Of a DNA stretch of 8,779 nt, positions 5,940 to 8,779 are shown one piece after another (position 1 is the first letter of the stretch; each line of letters opens with the position of its first letter). Made by a program: the position numbers and the translations under genes. This DNA is from Rickettsiales bacterium (GTDB taxonomy: Bacteria > Pseudomonadota > Alphaproteobacteria > Rickettsiales > UBA1997): assembly GCA_947441875.1 (NCBI GenBank), contig CANEUR010000034.1, positions 1 to 8,779 on the forward strand. The letters run 5' to 3'. Under the pieces are notes generated by a model. The model did not search any database. It saw only the letters and a list, made by a program, of their open reading frames with translations, and was not told the origin of the DNA.

Positions 5940-7001
5940 ATGCAATTTCATCAAAAAATATCTCAATATTTCTTAAAATATCATGCATATTTTAAGAAAT
6001 TATCTTGTTTAAAAAAGCAAAATAAATCGCTATTAATTGTTTTATTAACTTTTTTCTTAAGTTGTTGTGCTTCTTTTAAAAATACTTACTACAAACAACT
6101 ATCCGATCTCGAGCCAACCTTAAAAATAAAGAAAGATTTTGAATCTTTCTTAGCATTAGAATATCTTTCTTTTGCCAATAAATTAACCTCTCTTAAAAAT
6201 CACTCACAAGCAAATTATTTCGCTAAAAAAGGTTTAAGAATAGCCAAAAAAGAACCGTTTTTTCCAGAAAATCCACTATACTGGAAATCAGATAAACAAC
6301 AACTAGAAGAGTTAATTTTTATGCAAAAAAGACTCGAAAACATCACTTCTACCGCTTATTTAAAATTTAATTTACCAATTCAATTAGCTCATACTTTTTA
6401 TCTTTATGATTGTTGGGTTTCTAAAGAATCTCAGCCAGCTTTTCGAGGTATTGGCTTATCTTATTGTCGTGAAAATTTTTCTAAAATACTTAACGAACTT
6501 GAAATTTATTTTAACGATAGTAAAAAAGAAAAATTTTCTACTATTAATTTTCTTATGCCAGAATTCGCCAGATTTAGCGTGCAGTTTGATAAAGAAAGCT
6601 TTGTTCTCAATGAACAGGGCAATAAAACAATGCTCTCAATTATCGAGCATTTATCGCAATCTACTGGTTATAAAATAATATTGGTTGGCAATGCCGATAA
6701 CTCTGCAAATACTATTGATAATCAAACTTTATTATTATCCAGAATTTTAACCGTTAAAAATTATCTTATTAAAAATGGGGTTAACGAAACTTTGATTAGC
6801 CAAGAAGCTGAAAGTGAAAATTTTCCAGATTTACTTGCAACTAATCAAACAGATGCTGTAAAAGAAAATCGCAGTGTTGCCCTTTATATTTTAAAAGGCA
6901 ATCTAGATTTAAAACTTTACCCCCTGCCCTTATTACAAAATTTAGCTTATCGCAACAAAATAATACAAACTCAAATAAAAAATGAATCAAAATACGATTG
7001 A
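5940..7001 (+). CDS. OmpA-family peptidoglycan-binding lipoprotein (alphaproteobacterial type)
   Basis: Envelope lipoprotein of 353 residues when started at the ATG one base after the previous stop; a longer in-frame start at 5859 would overlap that gene and spoil the signal peptide. A hydrophobic core (31-40) ends in FLSCC, with Cys42 or Cys43 as the lipidation site; the box is not canonical. The middle (about 67-190) is helical and matches the N-terminal domain of alphaproteobacterial OmpA lipoproteins, including YDCW (156-159) and 'SYCRENFSKILNELE' (174-188). The C-terminal OmpA domain (about 212-318) has FSVQFD, then GNADNS with Asp253 and LLLSR with Arg268, the pair expected to hold diaminopimelate of peptidoglycan, and NRSVAL near its end. 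An extra 35-residue tail follows. Its 3' end overlaps proB by 20 bp. Confidence 0.88.
   Translation: MQFHQKISQYFLKYHAYFKKLSCLKKQNKSLLIVLLTFFLSCCASFKNTYYKQLSDLEPTLKIKKDFESFLALEYLSFANKLTSLKNHSQANYFAKKGLRIAKKEPFFPENPLYWKSDKQQLEELIFMQKRLENITSTAYLKFNLPIQLAHTFYLYDCWVSKESQPAFRGIGLSYCRENFSKILNELEIYFNDSKKEKFSTINFLMPEFARFSVQFDKESFVLNEQGNKTMLSIIEHLSQSTGYKIILVGNADNSANTIDNQTLLLSRILTVKNYLIKNGVNETLISQEAESENFPDLLATNQTDAVKENRSVALYILKGNLDLKLYPLPLLQNLAYRNKIIQTQIKNESKYD
5968..6000 (+). repeat. Perfect 14-bp hairpin inside the 5' coding region of the OmpA lipoprotein gene
   Basis: ATTTCTTAAAATAT (5968-5981) and ATATTTTAAGAAAT (5987-6000) are exact reverse complements around a 5-base loop CATGC. The hairpin begins 28 bases after the start codon and encodes part of the unusually long n-region of the signal peptide. 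In RNA it would be a strong AT stem close to the ribosome start site. There is no following T-run, so it is not a standard terminator. Confidence 0.75.
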
Positions 7002-8127
7002 TTTTAATGTTTATGAAAAAATAGTCATTAAAATAGGATCTGCTTTATTGGTAAAAAATCAAGAATTTTCAATAAATTGGTTACAATACTTGGCCGATAA
7101 TATTAACGAGTTAAAAAAACAAAACAAACAAATTGTTATCGTTACATCTGGCGCGGTTGCCTTAGGCAAATCTTTATTACAAATCACTCAATCAAAAATA
7201 TCCATACCTCAAAAGCAAGCCCTTGCCTCTGTTGGTCAAATTAAATTAATGAGTCATTATCAGCAAGTTTTTACCAAACACCATCAACAAGTTGCTCAAA
7301 TTTTAGTTACCGCCAATGATTGTAACATTAGAAATAGCTATTTGAATTGTGCAAATACCATATCAACCCTACTAAAAAACAATATTATTCCTATAATCAA
7401 CGAAAATGATTCTATCGCTACTCAAGAAATTAAATTTGGCGATAATGATAGACTAGCGGCCAGAATAGCCCAAATGATTAATGCCGATTTATTAATTTTA
7501 TTCTCTGATATTGATGGTTTGTATAATAAAAATCCAAAAACCAATAACGATGCTGTTTTTATTTGGCAAGTGCATAAAATTACAAGCCAAATTGAAAATA
7601 TGGCAACCGACACTTCTTCAAAAGTTGGTACAGGCGGCATGATTACCAAAATAATGGCGGCCAAAATGGCTATGCAATCGCACTGCTCAACCATTATTAC
7701 CAATGGTGAAAATATTGATTGCCTACAAAAATTATGGCAAAATAAACAACCTTTTACTCATTTTATTGCCAACGAAAAAATAAAAAAAGATCATAAAAAA
7801 TCAAAATCAAAAACTAATTGGCTTACTGGCATTGTTAATCCGAAGGGAGAAATTATTATCAATGATTGCGCAGTTGAAGCTCTCAAAAAAGGCAAAGCAA
7901 GCTTGTTAGCTATCGGTGCAATTGCAGTAAAAGGTAATTTTTTTGCTCAAGATCCTGTTTTGGTAAAAGATAGTAATCAGCAAGTTATTGCCAGTGGAAT
8001 TGTTAATCATAGTAGTGCCGATATAGCAAAAATTTTACAAAAAACTTCTCAACAAATCAAAACAATACTTGGCAACAACTGCAAAACAGAATTAATACAT
8101 ATTGATAATTTGGTAATGCAAAAATAA
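6982..8127 (+). CDS. proB: Glutamate 5-kinase with C-terminal PUA domain
   Basis: Cytoplasmic enzyme that phosphorylates glutamate to gamma-glutamyl phosphate, the first step of proline synthesis. The 381 residues match the full two-domain form. The amino acid kinase domain has KIGSALL (17-23), VTSGAVALG (54-62), QALASVGQ (79-86), PIINENDSI (137-145), FGDNDRLAA (152-160, substrate and Mg binding), SDIDGLY (175-181) and GTGGMITKI (216-224, nucleotide binding). A lysine-rich linker near 265-277 leads to a PUA domain (about 278-375) with 'GIVNPKGEIIINDCAVEAL' and 'FFAQDPVLVKD'. The start overlaps the OmpA gene by 20 bp, which suggests translational coupling; the poorly conserved first ten residues leave the exact start slightly open. 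proA, the next pathway gene, is not in the window. No terminator hairpin is seen before the convergent truB. Confidence 0.95.
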   Translation: MNQNTIDFNVYEKIVIKIGSALLVKNQEFSINWLQYLADNINELKKQNKQIVIVTSGAVALGKSLLQITQSKISIPQKQALASVGQIKLMSHYQQVFTKHHQQVAQILVTANDCNIRNSYLNCANTISTLLKNNIIPIINENDSIATQEIKFGDNDRLAARIAQMINADLLILFSDIDGLYNKNPKTNNDAVFIWQVHKITSQIENMATDTSSKVGTGGMITKIMAAKMAMQSHCSTIITNGENIDCLQKLWQNKQPFTHFIANEKIKKDHKKSKSKTNWLTGIVNPKGEIIINDCAVEALKKGKASLLAIGAIAVKGNFFAQDPVLVKDSNQQVIASGIVNHSSADIAKILQKTSQQIKTILGNNCKTELIHIDNLVMQK

Positions 8128-8132
8128 AAAAA

Positions 8133-8779
8133 TTATTTGAAATAGTTTTGCAACTCTAAATCTAAAACATTATCAATACTTTTTTCTAGTAAAAAATCGC
8201 CAACTTTAGTTCGGGTAAGTTTACTTACAAAACCACAAATATTTAAATGTTTGCATAAATCGTGCGCCAAGGTTCGAACATAAGTTCCTTTGCTACATTC
8301 TACCATAAATTGAGCAGAATCAACCTCATAACTTAACATTTGTAAAGAAAAAATACTAATTTCACGCATAGGTATTGTAAATTCTACCCCTTGCCTAGCT
8401 AATTTATAAGCTCTTTTGCCATTAATTTTTAAAGCAGAAAATTTAGAAGGTTGCTGAATTATTTTACCAATAAATTGTGGTAAAATTTGCATAATTTGCC
8501 AAGCAGATGCCCTGTTTGAGTTAGTTGCCACCACTTTACCTTCGCAATCGTCGGTATCACGAAACTCGCCAAAAGTTATGGTAAAAAGATATTGTTTTTT
8601 GGCATCCATCATGTTTTGAGAAGTTTTGGTAGCCTTGTTTAAAGCCACTGGCAAAACTCCACTAGCAAAAGGATCAAGTGTGCCACCATGCCCAACTTTT
8701 TTTGCTTTAGTTAATTTTTTAACTATTGCCACAACTTTTGCAGAAGAAAAACCTATTGGCTTGTTGATATTAAGCCAAC
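8133..8779 (-). CDS. truB: tRNA pseudouridine-55 synthase, 5' end beyond the window
   Basis: Enzyme that isomerises U55 in the T-loop of most tRNAs to pseudouridine. The frame is open to the window edge, giving 214 residues from a Trp codon at 8777-8775; the N-terminal 'WLNINKPIGFSSAKVV' is typical, so only a few residues are missing. The apparent GTG start at 8732 is internal. The catalytic motif GHGGTLDPFASGVLP follows, with the nucleophile Asp at residue 35 of the visible part. Then come FRDTDDCEGKVV, 'PSKFSALKINGKRAYKLARQG' (substrate-binding loop, Phe in place of the Tyr of E. coli) and KGTYVRTLAHDL. The protein stops about 20 residues after 'KLTRTKVGDFLL', so the C-terminal PUA-like/TruB_C domain of the usual 290-315-residue enzyme is absent. 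The end is 5 bp from the convergent proB. Confidence 0.93.
   Translation of the reverse strand, partial: WLNINKPIGFSSAKVVAIVKKLTKAKKVGHGGTLDPFASGVLPVALNKATKTSQNMMDAKKQYLFTITFGEFRDTDDCEGKVVATNSNRASAWQIMQILPQFIGKIIQQPSKFSALKINGKRAYKLARQGVEFTIPMREISIFSLQMLSYEVDSAQFMVECSKGTYVRTLAHDLCKHLNICGFVSKLTRTKVGDFLLEKSIDNVLDLELQNYFK

Noticed and set aside
6406..6678. 90-residue open frame in another frame of the OmpA lipoprotein gene
   Set aside because: The overlapping frame has clear OmpA-family motifs; this one has none.
7422..7703. Minus-strand open frame inside proB
   Set aside because: Antisense to the conserved kinase motifs of proB and unlike any protein I recognise.
8120..8140. Bidirectional terminator between proB and truB
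   Set aside because: The 5-bp gap is a plain A/T stretch with no stem-loop.

Overview
The window is very AT-rich (by eye about 30% G+C) and looks like a piece of an alphaproteobacterial chromosome, probably from a host-associated or reduced-genome lineage. The best lineage clue is the OmpA-type lipoprotein at 5940-7001. Its N-terminal region carries the 'YDCW...C(R)xxF' pattern that I know from alphaproteobacterial OmpA lipoproteins. A TAXI-type binding protein, a degraded type I restriction gene, intergenic palindromic repeats and the absence of Shine-Dalgarno sequences fit that picture. The exact order (Rickettsiales, Holosporales or another AT-rich group) cannot be fixed from this sequence.

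Layout. 1-525: remnant of a type I restriction specificity gene (hsdS), only its 3' end. 526-825: non-coding, with two tandem copies of a palindromic repeat and a third, inverted and diverged copy, lying between the convergent hsdS remnant and ribF. 826-3153 (minus strand): ribF (FMN/FAD synthesis), preceded by an APC-family amino acid permease 9 bp upstream, a likely two-gene transcript. 3154-3229: short divergent spacer. 3230-4069 (plus): a lipoprotein of unknown function. 4070-4315: spacer with a 109-bp inverted-repeat element and a possible promoter. 4316-8127 (plus): four tightly packed genes, namely a TAXI periplasmic binding protein, an unrecognised four-helix membrane protein, an OmpA-type lipoprotein and proB (glutamate 5-kinase). 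The spacings are 3 bp, 1 bp and a 20-bp overlap. 8133-8779 (minus): truB (tRNA pseudouridine-55 synthase), 5' end cut by the window edge, convergent with proB.

How the genes work together. ribF, proB and truB are ordinary housekeeping genes. The most intriguing part is the envelope cluster 4316-7001: a TAXI binding protein with no TRAP membrane component beside it, followed immediately by an unknown inner-membrane protein and a peptidoglycan-binding lipoprotein. My inference is that these three act together at the cell envelope, either as a non-TRAP uptake or sensing assembly or as a TAXI protein whose TRAP permease is encoded elsewhere. Nothing in the window proves a new system.
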